Below, one piece after another: positions 14,781 through 23,764 of a DNA stretch of 25,649 nucleotides. Made by a program: the position numbers and the translations under genes. This DNA comes from CAVPRW01 sp046727435 [NCBI: bacterium] (GTDB lineage: Bacteria; Tectomicrobia; Entotheonellia; J063): positions 1 through 25,649 of the forward strand of contig JBKPCR010000385.1 in assembly GCA_046727435.1 (NCBI GenBank), in the 5' to 3' direction. Position 1 is the first letter of the stretch. Each line of letters opens with the position of its first letter. The notes beneath the pieces are model-generated. The model made no database searches, was not told where the DNA came from, and worked only from the letters and a program-made list of their open reading frames with translations.

Positions 14781-16523
14781 ATGCTCACCGGTCTCCGCCT
14801 CGGAAACTTCAAACCCTTTGCCGCAACTCAGCGGCTTCCCATCCGCCCCCTTACCCTCATCTTCGGCCCGAATAGTTCAGGAAAATCGAGTCTGATTCAT
14901 GGCTTCATCCTGGCCCGTCATGCTCTAGAGTCTGGGGAGTTGGAGGTTCATCGAACGACCATTGGCGGAGAGGCAGTAGACCTCGGCGGATTTCGTCAGT
15001 ACGTCCATCGACGAGCGGCCTTGCGCAGGGTCGAATGGGCCGCAGAAATCGATGCCGCGCAGCTTCAAGGTCGCCTAGTAGAGTTGTTGCCCCCTGCAAT
15101 CAGGATCGTGACGTTGGTCGAAATTGGCATGGAACACGTCGAGAGAACGACATCGCGAACGGTCTTCGATGCGCGGACTGGACAGTTCGTGGTCGCTGAA
15201 GTACCTACTGGCGAACTGGTGCCCTCCGGACCGCCACAGGTACAACGCTACGAAATCATCGTCGATGGAAATTCCATTCTGCGGATGAGTCGGCGTCGCG
15301 ACGGTGATCTGCAACTAGACTAGCTCGATCATCAGCATCCGGTGTTTCGAGGCGTGATCAAAGCCATCGTGGAGACGGCTACAACGACCGAAGGGCTGAC
15401 GACTACAGATTACGAAGGAGTGGATGAAGCTATCACAATGTTGGTTCCAGAAATCACGGCCCAGTTGGGAAAGTTTCGACCGAGTGGGCTTTTGCGATCT
15501 GAGAGGTCGCCTGTCATCGGCGAGCAGCCAATGCTTTTTCCCATTAGTCGCGGTCACCGCAAGGAAGACCTGGCTGCGGCGATGCGTTTCTTCTTGCCAC
15601 GCACGCTCGATGAGCTCATTCGAGGTTTGAACGATGCCATTGGGCAAGAGCTGTCACGCCTGCGCTATTTAGGCCCCCTGCGGTCTTATCCCCCTCGGCA
15701 TCTCGCCTTTGCGCAGCACCACGATCCGAACTGGTTTGCTGGCGGCGGTTATGCTTGGGACGTCGTGCGGCGCGATGAGAATGTTCGCAATGCCGTCAAC
15801 TCGTGGCTTAAAGCTCCAGGTCGACTGCAGACTCCCTATGAGCTGATAGTGCGGGAGCTTGTGGGCATCGATCAATTGGAAGAACCCCTCCACAAAGGCA
15901 TTCAAGAAATCGAAATCGGCATGACAGACGAGGGGTATCCAGGAGGTCACTACCAGGGTAGAGAGACTGATCCAGAGCCTCCTGCTTGGGGGGTACTGGA
16001 CCCAGAAAGTGAAGCTGCGAAGCTCACGGAGATCATACGAGCGGCGGAGATCGACAAGCTTCAGGAGCTCATTCTCATCGATCGTCGATCGAATACAATC
16101 GTGACCCACCGCGATGTTGGCATTGGGGTGAGTCAGGTTCTGCCGGTACTGGTGGCAGCCTATGCCTCGCAGGGCAGCATTCTCGCCATGGAGCAGCCGG
16201 AAATCCATCTGCATCCTGCCCTCCAAGCAGAGCTCGGAGATGTATTCATTGAGTCAGCCTTGGGACCACGTGGCAATACTTTCATCCTGGAAACACACAG
16301 CGAACATCTCATCTTGCGCCTCCTGCGCCGGATTCGCGAGACCACCGATGGTGAATTGCCCCCGGATTTAACCCCTATACATCCAGAGCATGTGGCTGTC
16401 TTATACGTCCTGCCCGACAAGGACGGCGCCAAAGTTGTGGAGATCCCAATTCGGCCCGACGGGGAGTTTGCTGAGCGGTGGCCTCAGGGCTTTTTCGCGG
16501 AACGCGCCAAGGAACTTTTTTAG
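14781..16523 (+). pseudogene. AAA ATPase (AAA_15/DUF3696 type) interrupted by one in-frame amber codon
   Basis: A single reading frame of 581 codons is broken only by TAG at 15321-15323, after residue 180. Both sides are clearly one protein of the OLD/ABC-type ATPase class seen in defense systems. Before the stop: MLTGLRLGNFKPFAATQ and Walker A GPNSSGKS (29-36). After it: the signature GIGVSQVLPVLVAAYA, Walker B SILAMEQPEIHLHP, the switch segment TFILETHSEHLILRLLRRI, and a DUF3696-like end (FAERWPQGFFAERAKELF). The second part could restart at ATG 15342 but would lack the Walker A, so it would be inactive alone. Nonsense mutation, base-call error or suppression are all possible. The lack of other decay argues that any mutation is recent. 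The PLD-like gene starts 3 bases downstream, so they form one unit. Confidence 0.88.
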
Positions 16524-16526
16524 TCC

Positions 16527-17438
16527 ATGCTCTACGAATATGCGCTGGAGCCTGCTCTTCTCAACAACTGGAAGGATTTTCGCTACTTCGCCGAGAAATT
16601 TGGCGCCTCTCGTGGACGCATGATTGCCCGCTATCCAAAGCGTTGGAAGCGGTTGGTCTACGAATCTCTTGCCAATTGCGGTGAGATTGAGCGGAAACGC
16701 ATCGAAGAGGGGCTTAGCAGGCTCGATGACCGTTTGTTGACACGCCACTGTGAGTGGAATACCCAGCTCGACTGGTTGGCCAATGCTGAGGTGGAACATC
16801 TTCATAGACCATTTCATGCCATCTTAGCGAAGGCTAATCCGAATATGCGCGACTTCGTGTTGGACGGAGATAGCGTTGACGAAACCCCTCCTCTCTGGAA
16901 CGTAGGCATGACCCGCGTAATTTCGCGAACAGCACGCGCGATGGCCGCCTGTGTTGCCCTTCTGCTACGGGTATCCAAGCAGATCATGTTCATCGATCCC
17001 CATTTCAGGCCGCAAGACCTGCGCTATCGACGGACGCTCGAAGCATTTCTCTCCGCAGTTCTCGAAAAACGCTATGGTATGCTTCCCACACGCATTGAAA
17101 TACATACAGGGGATAGTCTCGGGTCCGACTATTTCAAGACTGAGTGCCAGCAACGGCTGCCGAGCCTCATACCGGAAGGAATCCAGGTCCATATTGTCCG
17201 ATGGCGAGAGAAGGATGGCGGAGAGAAACTGCACAATCGCTATATCTTGACGGATATCGGTGGGGTCAGCTTCGGCGTGAGCCTGGACGATGGCGCAGAT
17301 GGGGAAACCGATGAGGTAATGCTTCTTGAGGACAAAATCTATCGATTTCGCCGGGCGCAATATATGAGCCCTGAACCAGCTTTTGAGTTGGTGAATGAAC
17401 TGATGATAGAAGGGAAACGAAGGCTGCAGCAGCTGTGA
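16527..17438 (+). CDS. PLD-like putative nuclease/effector paired with the AAA ATPase
   Basis: This 303-residue protein is not a family I can name firmly. The C-terminal half has features of the phospholipase D superfamily: strand QIMFIDPHF (152-160) followed by an Arg-rich helix. Later it has LHNRYILTD (235-243), which reads as H-x-R-x4-D, a variant of the HKD motif with Arg for Lys, followed by a glycine-rich strand GGVSFGVSLDDG. Only one such motif is seen, so a dimer would be needed for catalysis, as in Nuc-type enzymes. The N-terminal half is helical and charged with no recognisable motif. It starts 3 bases after the ATPase stop, which implies a two-gene ATPase-effector system. Catalytic activity is inferred, not shown. 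Confidence 0.75.
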   Translation: MLYEYALEPALLNNWKDFRYFAEKFGASRGRMIARYPKRWKRLVYESLANCGEIERKRIEEGLSRLDDRLLTRHCEWNTQLDWLANAEVEHLHRPFHAILAKANPNMRDFVLDGDSVDETPPLWNVGMTRVISRTARAMAACVALLLRVSKQIMFIDPHFRPQDLRYRRTLEAFLSAVLEKRYGMLPTRIEIHTGDSLGSDYFKTECQQRLPSLIPEGIQVHIVRWREKDGGEKLHNRYILTDIGGVSFGVSLDDGADGETDEVMLLEDKIYRFRRAQYMSPEPAFELVNELMIEGKRRLQQL

Positions 17439-17516
17439 CATCGTAAAATTTGCGAGTCACTTATCGGACAGCTCCCTGGGATGTCCCGTCCTCCCCGCTA
17501 TGAGAAGGAAGCACTT

Positions 17517-17783
17517 ATGCCAAGACAACTACACCTCACGCTGGAGCTGCCTGATGAAGTTGTCAAACATATGTCTGACAAAGAGCTAGCGGAGAAAGCC
17601 AAGGAAGCCCTGGTCATGGAGCTCCTCCGGGAACATCAGGTATCTCAGGGCAAGGCTGCAGAAATCCTCGAGATAAGCCGCTATGATCTCTTTGATTTGA
17701 TGAGTAAATATCGCATTTCCGTCATCGACCTCACGCCCGAAGAGCTAGAGGCAGAACTCAAACGGCCATTTCCTCGGCCATAA
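17517..17783 (+). CDS. UPF0175 family antitoxin-like protein, orphan
   Basis: This 88-residue protein shows the UPF0175 pattern: a beta strand LHLTLELPDEVV, then AEKAKEALVMELLREHQVSQGKAAEILEISRYDLFDLMSKYRISVIDLTPEELEAEL. It is a ribbon plus helix-turn-helix antitoxin, usually followed at once by a DUF3368 PIN toxin. No toxin follows here; hicB is next after 92 bases. ATG 17517 is preferred over ATG 17481 because GAGAAGGAAG lies 7 nt upstream and the family sequence starts right after. A second UPF0175 gene, this time with its toxin, lies at 22408. Confidence 0.82.
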   Translation: MPRQLHLTLELPDEVVKHMSDKELAEKAKEALVMELLREHQVSQGKAAEILEISRYDLFDLMSKYRISVIDLTPEELEAELKRPFPRP

Positions 17784-17805
17784 ACCGATGCCCCTACTTA
17801 TGAGC

Positions 17806-17843
17806 GTCCCGCAAGTCTATAAAGCTCTATCGCAGGGCGGGAC
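17806..17843 (+). promoter_or_regulatory. Possible hicBA promoter/operator: inverted repeat around a -10 element
   Basis: GTCCCGC (17806-17812) and its exact reverse complement GCGGGAC (17837-17843) flank TATAAA (17818-17823), a near-consensus -10. No good -35 is visible. The layout would suit autoregulation by the HicB antitoxin, whose gene starts at 17876. A 7-bp repeat over this distance can also arise by chance. Confidence 0.3.
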
Positions 17844-17875
17844 TTGGAAATACGAGAGCCTTTTGGGGAAACAAC

Positions 17876-18157
17876 ATGAGTCGAACCAGGAGTATCGAAT
17901 ACAACGCTCAAATTTGGAAAGAAGGGAATCAATACATAGCTCATGCGATGCCATTGGATGTCATGAGTGCAGGGCCAAGCCCAGAGGAGGCCAGAAAAGC
18001 TCTGGACGAAGCCGTCCATCTCTTCTTGGTCACGGCGGCGGACATGGGCACCTTAGAGGAAATCCTCCAGGAAAGCGGCTATGAATTTCGGCAAGGAGCT
18101 TGGGTGAGTCCTGCATGGGTGGCCATTGAAAGACGCTTGGCGGTTGTCACGGTCTGA
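17876..18157 (+). CDS. hicB: HicB-family antitoxin
   Basis: This 93-residue protein carries the HicB partial RNase H-like fold: IEYNAQIWKEGNQYIAHAMPLDVMSAGPSPEEARKALDEAVHLFL, matching the family pattern of an opening strand, a short turn and the SPEEA.KAL.EAV helix. It would neutralise the HicA interferase by direct binding. A C-terminal DNA-binding domain is not obvious, so repression may depend on the complex. ATG 17876 follows GGGGAAAC. The hicA gene begins 6 bases after the stop. The antitoxin-first order is the less common of the two known. Confidence 0.85.
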   Translation: MSRTRSIEYNAQIWKEGNQYIAHAMPLDVMSAGPSPEEARKALDEAVHLFLVTAADMGTLEEILQESGYEFRQGAWVSPAWVAIERRLAVVTV

Positions 18158-18163
18158 GCGAAG

Positions 18164-18397
18164 ATGCCAAGAATAGCACCGGTACACTGGACGGTTCTCG
18201 AAAAGGTATTCTTTGCCGCAGGCTTTCGGTTTGCTCGGCAAGAGGGAAGCCACCGCTCTTACATTAAACCGGGCGTTTCCAGGCCTATAGTCATTCCCAC
18301 CTACGACGAAATCCCCGTCGCAATTATCAGGAACAACTTGAGAACCACGGGCATATCTCGGGATGAATATTTCCGTTTGTTGGAACATGTACGATAA
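18164..18397 (+). CDS. hicA: HicA-family mRNA interferase toxin
   Basis: This 77-residue protein has the double-stranded-RNA-binding-like HicA fold. VLEKVFFAAGFRFARQEGSHRSYIKPG contains the catalytic His30 in GSH, and IVIPTYDEIPVAIIRNNLRTTGISRDEYFRLL is the usual C-terminal half, in which many homologs read H-x-GKEI. HicA toxins cleave mRNA and halt translation until HicB blocks them. The catalytic residue is intact, so the pair is probably functional. Confidence 0.87.
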   Translation: MPRIAPVHWTVLEKVFFAAGFRFARQEGSHRSYIKPGVSRPIVIPTYDEIPVAIIRNNLRTTGISRDEYFRLLEHVR

Positions 18398-18464
18398 CCG
18401 GCGTGAGGGGCTGACATAGGCGCATACACCCGGCGTCGATTCCAAATCAGGGAAGATATCCGTT

Positions 18465-21400
18465 ATGCCATTACCCGGTGGTCCAACTGACAAATTTGGG
18501 AACCGCTACGAAGGCCGTTGGACAGTCTACTGCATGATCGATGTGATGGACGAGCGAGCTGACGCCATACGCCTGGAGCCGCCTGGTGTAGAAGGGGAGG
18601 GGATAGAGTTTTCGGTGCGAAGAGGAGATAAACGAGAATATCATCAGGTGAAACGCCAGCATGGTGCTAGTGGAAGATGGACGTTAGCTGACTTAGAACG
18701 TGAGCGCGTATTGGCCCATTTTCGGGAAAAACTGTATGCTCCTAACGCATTGTGCATCTTCGTGTCTACGGACAAGGCATATGAGTTATATGAGTTGGCT
18801 GACAGAGCAAGAAGGGCTGCATCTTGGGAGGAATTCGAGCAGATCTTCATCAAGGGCGAGGTCCAGTCTCGCGCATTCAACAACCTGGGTCGACGATGGG
18901 AAGGTTGCTCCGGCCAAGATGCTTTTGAAGCGCTCAAGCGCGTTCGCGTCGAACCGGTTGGCGAAGACATCTTACGAACCTTCGTTGAGAGCCGGTTGGC
19001 CGCTTTGGTAGAGGGTGATCCGGCCACAGTTATAGACGTCCTTGCTCAATTGGCGCTTGATGCGGTCCATCAGGAGTTGACGGCACGTGACATCTGGCAT
19101 CATCTGGAAAGCCGCGGCTTTCATCGCCGCCAATGGGGTAAGGATCGGCATGTACTGGCGGCAGTGAAGGCAGCGAACGAACGCTACCTCTCTCCACTGC
19201 GCGCTGTGGCGATTGCCGGAGAAGTGATCATTCGGGAAGAAGTCCAGACCGTTCTGGACATGCTGACGTCTCCAGGACGTACACGTGGTGTATTGCTAAC
19301 AGGTGAAGCTGGGGTAGGCAAGAGTGGCGTCATCCTTCAAGCGGTGGAGTCTCTTCAGGGGCAAGGCTTGCCTCTCATCACCTTCCGTGTAGATCGCCTC
19401 GAGCCAACTGTGCTGCCCAGCGATGTCGGTCGGCAACTCGGGCTCCCAGACTCTCCTGCCAATGTTCTCGCCGCGGTCGCACAGGGTCGCGACTGCGTGC
19501 TGGTGATCGATCAACTCGATGCAACCAGCCTCGCCTCTGGCCGCCACCCGCAGTTCTTCGATTGTGTTTCTGAAATTTTGCAGCAAGCTCAGGTGCATCC
19601 CCGCATGCATCTGCTGCTGGCGTGCCGTAAGTTCGATGTCGATAACGACGCCCGACTACGGCGACTGAGCGGGGAGACCGGCATCGTGAAGACCGTGCCG
19701 GTTAATCGGCTGAGCCATACCACGGTGCGGGAGGTTGTTGCCGATCTGGGATTGGATGCCGGTCGGTTGGATTCCAAACAATTGGATCTCCTCTCAATCC
19801 CCCTGCACCTGAGTCTGCTCGCAGAGATTGCGGCGTCGACCAGCATAGATGTCCTGGACTTTCAGACAGCCAAGGACCTCTATGATCGTTTCTGGGACTA
19901 TAAGCAAGATGTAATTCGGGTACGCATCGGTCGCTCTCTCCAGTGGACGCGGGTTGTGGACGCTCTCTGTGACTATATGAGCGATCGTCAGATACTATCA
20001 GCTCCAGCGAACACGGTCGACGACTATGATCACGATCCTCAGGCCATGGCATCGGAGCACATCTTGATTCGTGATGGCCAGCGGTATTCGTTTTTCCATG
20101 AGGGTTTTTTCGATTATGCTTTTGCGCGCCGCTTTGCCGCTCGAGGTCGTGAATTGTTGCCGCTGCGCAGTGGTGAGCAACATCTTTTTCGGCGTGCACA
20201 AGTGCGACAAATCCTTGTGCACGAGCGTGAGGCAGACTTTACTCGGTACCTTGACGACCTCCGGTCGTTGCTCATTAGTCCCGACATCCGGTTCCATCTG
20301 AAGCAGGTGGCGTTTGGTCTGTTGGCACAGCTATCTGATCCCACAGAAGAAGAATGGGATCTTCTCTCCTCACGAATCGGTCACCCCGAAGATGCTCTCA
20401 CACATGAAGTGTGGCGGGCATTGTATGGGTCGGCGCCTTGGTTCCTATTGCTCGATTCACTTGGGGTTGTGAGATGCTGGTTGGCGGATCCCCGTGAAGA
20501 GCGCGTCGACCGAGCAGTTATGTTCCTGTCGAGCGTGCAGAAGCAGTTACCCGATCGCGTCGCTGAGCTAGTCGAGCCTTACGTGGGGACATCGACAGAA
20601 TGGAACAAGCGGCTGGTCTATTTAGCCCAGGGGGCTGATGTCAGTGTTGGTCGTCGCTTCTTTAATCTTTTTCTTTTGTTAATCGACCGAGGTATCCTCG
20701 ATGAAGCGAGAGGTCCCATCGCTGTCAATAGCGATTTCTGGAGTCTCATTTATTCGCTGCCAGGGGAGCGTCCGGATTGGGCATGCGAGGTTATCGGGCA
20801 TTACTTTCAACGACGGCTAACGCTCAGCCTCGCCGCTGGGCGCGCGCAGTTCATTTTACTTGAAGGTATCATTCCTTCTCGACGGTCAGCAGCAGCCGCG
20901 CGGCGATTGGCAGAGTGGCGCCGGAAGTTTAGGGTCCAATCGGTCGAGCCCCCGAGATCCTTTGAGCTTCGACGAGTGGGGTCTCCGGTGCCTGAACGTG
21001 CGGCGGAGAGAATGACAGATGACCAGTGGCTGAGCGCTGTCGCTCGCCACTCCCACGATCAGATGCGCACTATACATGACGGCGGTCTTGTGGGTGGCGC
21101 CCATGAGCTGGCTCAGCTCTTGGAGGAACAGGTAAAGAGGGAGCCGGCACGGTTTGCCAAGCTGGCTTGTCGATTTCCTGATGATACACATCCAGCCTAT
21201 TTCGACGCCGTACTGCGCGGTATCACTGAGGGGGGCCTAGATGATATGCAGTTGGTCCTCGATGTGTGTAAGCGCTGCCATCAACTGCCGAGTCGACCGT
21301 GTGGGCACTGGATCTGTCGACCTATCGCAAAGCTGGCGGAGCACCCATTGCCTGAAGAGGCATTTGATATTATCGCATGGTATGCGACAGAAGATCCCGA

Positions 21401-22376
21401 TCCGGAGCAAGAGCCATGGCGCGCCAGAGCTATCGGACGTGACATTCTCACAGCGGCCATCAACTCTGTGCGGGGGAGCGCAGCAAAGGCAATGGCTAAA
21501 CTCATCTTCGCTGATAGCAATCGGGTCACCTACCTTCTACGCTCTATTGAATGGATGGTCCGAGATCCCTCTATTGCTGTGAGATGCTGCGTTGCTGACA
21601 TATTGACTGCGGTACTCAAGCACGATCGAGAGCTGGCTATCCGGTTGTTCGAGCAACTATGCGACACTGAAGACGCGCTTCTGAAGACCCACTACGTTGA
21701 CCGCTTTCTGTTCTATGCGCTGCAGACGCATTTTGAAAAGTTACGACCTCTTGTGAAACGAATGATTGGCTCCTTGGAGCCTGACGTGGCGATTGTTGGA
21801 GCCCGCCAGGCGTGCTTGGCATCGCTGTTCGTAGAAGAGGCCCGTCCGCTAGCTGAGCGTTGCATTTCAGGTACAGAGGCTCAGCAGATGGGCGCTGCTG
21901 AGGTATGTGCCGCAAATCTTCGTACAGCCAGCTTTCGTTCGGTTTGTGAAGAGGCGCTCATCGCGCTGTTCAACAGCCCCTATGACAAAGTACGTTCCAA
22001 GGCAGGCACATGTTTTCATGGGTTTGAGAGCGAGGAACTCGGTGCATACGAGGCGCTTATCAACACATTTGTGCAAAGCCCTGCCTTTGCCAGTCATTAT
22101 TTTCATTTGATATATGCCTTGGACCAGACGACCGCGAAGCTACCAAATGTCACGTGCTTAGCATGTGAGCGATTTTTGAATACCTTTGGCCGAGAAGCTG
22201 GTGATATCCGCACCGGGCATGCGGCTGATGCCGATATGGTATGTCGCCTCATCGTTCGAGCGTACAGCCAAACGAGAGATGAGGGGCTCCAAGCCAGATG
22301 CCTAGATGTAATCGATCGCATGACACAGACACGAGCTTTTGGATTCGAAAAGGTGTTAGCGCTTTATGACCGGTAA
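18465..22376 (+). CDS. Avs-like protein: Cap4-type nuclease, STAND NTPase, helical repeats
   Basis: This 1303-residue three-part protein fits the antiviral STAND (Avs) plan, in which C-terminal repeats recognise a phage protein and trigger an N-terminal effector. Residues 1-140 resemble the Cap4/DUF4297 dsDNA nuclease: FGNRYEGRWTVYCMIDVM, an acidic residue in GIEFS (Glu48), and REYHQVKRQ with Gln61 and Lys63 of the QVK catalytic strand. The NTPase follows with Walker A GEAGVGKS (280-287), Walker B CVLVIDQLD (344-352) and LLLACRKFDVD as sensor-like strand. From about residue 600 to the end come hundreds of residues of alpha-helical, HEAT-like repeats rich in paired Leu/Ala helices. The ATG at 18465 follows AGGGAAG. 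It stands alone, with its own 67-bp upstream gap. The Avs subtype and trigger cannot be told from sequence alone. Confidence 0.85.
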   Translation: MPLPGGPTDKFGNRYEGRWTVYCMIDVMDERADAIRLEPPGVEGEGIEFSVRRGDKREYHQVKRQHGASGRWTLADLERERVLAHFREKLYAPNALCIFVSTDKAYELYELADRARRAASWEEFEQIFIKGEVQSRAFNNLGRRWEGCSGQDAFEALKRVRVEPVGEDILRTFVESRLAALVEGDPATVIDVLAQLALDAVHQELTARDIWHHLESRGFHRRQWGKDRHVLAAVKAANERYLSPLRAVAIAGEVIIREEVQTVLDMLTSPGRTRGVLLTGEAGVGKSGVILQAVESLQGQGLPLITFRVDRLEPTVLPSDVGRQLGLPDSPANVLAAVAQGRDCVLVIDQLDATSLASGRHPQFFDCVSEILQQAQVHPRMHLLLACRKFDVDNDARLRRLSGETGIVKTVPVNRLSHTTVREVVADLGLDAGRLDSKQLDLLSIPLHLSLLAEIAASTSIDVLDFQTAKDLYDRFWDYKQDVIRVRIGRSLQWTRVVDALCDYMSDRQILSAPANTVDDYDHDPQAMASEHILIRDGQRYSFFHEGFFDYAFARRFAARGRELLPLRSGEQHLFRRAQVRQILVHEREADFTRYLDDLRSLLISPDIRFHLKQVAFGLLAQLSDPTEEEWDLLSSRIGHPEDALTHEVWRALYGSAPWFLLLDSLGVVRCWLADPREERVDRAVMFLSSVQKQLPDRVAELVEPYVGTSTEWNKRLVYLAQGADVSVGRRFFNLFLLLIDRGILDEARGPIAVNSDFWSLIYSLPGERPDWACEVIGHYFQRRLTLSLAAGRAQFILLEGIIPSRRSAAAARRLAEWRRKFRVQSVEPPRSFELRRVGSPVPERAAERMTDDQWLSAVARHSHDQMRTIHDGGLVGGAHELAQLLEEQVKREPARFAKLACRFPDDTHPAYFDAVLRGITEGGLDDMQLVLDVCKRCHQLPSRPCGHWICRPIAKLAEHPLPEEAFDIIAWYATEDPDPEQEPWRARAIGRDILTAAINSVRGSAAKAMAKLIFADSNRVTYLLRSIEWMVRDPSIAVRCCVADILTAVLKHDRELAIRLFEQLCDTEDALLKTHYVDRFLFYALQTHFEKLRPLVKRMIGSLEPDVAIVGARQACLASLFVEEARPLAERCISGTEAQQMGAAEVCAANLRTASFRSVCEEALIALFNSPYDKVRSKAGTCFHGFESEELGAYEALINTFVQSPAFASHYFHLIYALDQTTAKLPNVTCLACERFLNTFGREAGDIRTGHAADADMVCRLIVRAYSQTRDEGLQARCLDVIDRMTQTRAFGFEKVLALYDR

Positions 22377-22407
22377 GTGACTCAAAATGGTTCAAGTGGA
22401 GTACCCC

Positions 22408-22659
22408 ATGGCCACGGTCAGTCTGGAACTACCAGAAGAAATCTTCTCAGCCTTGCGTCGATCACCGGAGGAGTTCGTTCGTGAGATGCGCCTGGCGGCA
22501 GCCATTCACTGGTATACGCGTGGTGAAATCTCGCAGGAGAAGGCAGCTCAGATTGCAGGGCTAGACCGCACAGACTTTCTGCTGGCTCTGGCACGGGAGC
22601 GAGTCGATGCCTTTGTGGTAATCTTCGAAGACCTCAAGCGCGAGATAGATCGTGGCTGA
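22408..22659 (+). CDS. UPF0175 family antitoxin
   Basis: This 83-residue protein begins MATVSLELPEEIF and continues with FVREMRLAAAIHWYTRGEISQEKAAQIAGLDRTDFLLALARERVDAF, the UPF0175 ribbon and helix-turn-helix. ATG 22408 is chosen because GTGGAG lies 6 nt upstream; an earlier ATG at 22387 has no good site. Its stop overlaps the GTG start of the DUF3368 toxin gene (22652), the normal coupled arrangement for this antitoxin-PIN pair. Confidence 0.88.
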   Translation: MATVSLELPEEIFSALRRSPEEFVREMRLAAAIHWYTRGEISQEKAAQIAGLDRTDFLLALARERVDAFVVIFEDLKREIDRG

Positions 22660-23137
22660 GCTTCCGTCTGTCAACGCGTCCCCTCTCATCTATCTGGCGA
22701 GAGCTGGATTGCTCGACTTTCTTCAAGTCGTTGCCGAAACGGTCGTGGTGCCCGACGCCACGACTGACGAGATTCGACACCGAGGTCCCACCGATATCAC
22801 AGTTCAAGCTCTTAAAAACACCCCGTGGTTAGTGCGAATCGACGATCCGCCGTTTCCCAGGGTCATCCAAACATGGCATCTTGGGGAAGGTAAGTCCGCG
22901 GTTCTCGCATGGGAGTACACACATCCGGGGACGGAGGCTATCATCGATGATTCGGCCGGCCGGCGCTGTGCAGCCGCACTTGGGATTCCTGTGAGGGGGA
23001 CTCTCGGTCTCATTCTCACAGCAAAGAGGCGAGGCAGGATCCCCCAGGCCCGACCCGTGCTCGAAAGACTTCGCCAGGCGGGCATGTACCTGTCCGACCG
23101 CATCATGGACCAGGCGTTGGCGCTCGTGGGGGAATAG
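22652..23137 (+). CDS. DUF3368 PIN-domain toxin
   Basis: This 161-residue PIN-fold ribonuclease-like protein is of the DUF3368 family. VNASPLIYLARAGLLDFL carries the first conserved segment, with Asn in place of the first Asp as is common in this family. VVPDATTDEI holds the next acidic residue, LGEGKSAVLAWE the central Glu, and AIIDDSAGRRCAAALGIPVRGTLGLIL the Asp pair. It would cleave RNA unless bound by the UPF0175 partner. The GTG start at 22652 overlaps the antitoxin gene by 8 bases. Confidence 0.9.
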   Translation: MAELPSVNASPLIYLARAGLLDFLQVVAETVVVPDATTDEIRHRGPTDITVQALKNTPWLVRIDDPPFPRVIQTWHLGEGKSAVLAWEYTHPGTEAIIDDSAGRRCAAALGIPVRGTLGLILTAKRRGRIPQARPVLERLRQAGMYLSDRIMDQALALVGE

Positions 23138-23190
23138 GCAAAGAATACAATTTTCGGAATGTCTGCATGGGGGTTAGAGGAGGGCCCAGT

Positions 23191-23609
23191 ATGAGCGCAA
23201 CTTTATTCAAAGAGGTCAGCTATTCATTGGCGAAGCTCATCCAGGATATTGAGATGGGGGAAATTGGGCTGCCGGATATTCAACGCCCATTCATCTGGCC
23301 AAATACTAAGGTGCGCGACCTCTTTGATTCGATGTATAAGGGCTTTCCTGTAGGCTACTTGCTGTTCTGGGCGAATGTGATGGCTAACGGGTATCGCCAG
23401 ATCGGTGCGGACTCCAAGCAAAAGATCTCTCGCCTCCTCATCGTTGACGGCCAACAGCGTTTGACCTCACTCTATGCGGTGCTGAGATGTGCTACTGGCA
23501 TGCGCTGCCGACGGGTTGGGAGCAAATGGATTATGGCGAGTTCATCGAGGCTCGCCGTCAGTGTATGGCAGCGGTAATCCGCGAGGGCTTCAAGCAGCTG
23601 GGGGAGTAG
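23191..23609 (+). pseudogene. Remnant of a DUF262 (GmrSD-type) gene with internal deletion
   Basis: The first 88 or so residues from ATG 23191 are a textbook DUF262 N-terminus: FKEVSYSLAKLIQDIEMGEIGLPDIQRPFIWPN, KVRDLFDSMYKGFPVGYLLFW and RLLIVDGQQRLTSLYAVL, which includes the DGQQR nucleotide-binding motif. At about 23486 the frame changes. The remaining codons in another frame (to TAG 23607-23609) read WHALPTGWEQMDYGEFIEARRQCMAAVIREGFKQLG, which looks like the C-terminus of the same kind of protein. Several hundred codons between have been lost. DUF262 proteins act as modification-dependent restriction or defense NTPases; this copy cannot be functional. Confidence 0.82.
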
Positions 23610-23764
23610 TGATGGTGAGTGGAAGCAGAAGACCCCTCATCCCTACTGTCGTTGCTGACCCTTCATGAGACCCTTCAAGAGTTGAATCAGAGGCGTGCAC
23701 CCCCATTCTACCCCCGTAGTCCCTCATGCGTAAAACCAACGCTCCTGTGTTCGAGCAGAATTCC

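Noticed and set aside
15342-16523. An independent ATPase gene starting at 15342
   Set aside because: It is in the same frame as 14781-15323, lacks Walker A, has no clear ribosome-binding site and continues the same protein after one TAG.
17788-18084. Open frame overlapping hicB
   Set aside because: It lies in another frame over a clear HicB gene and has no family features.
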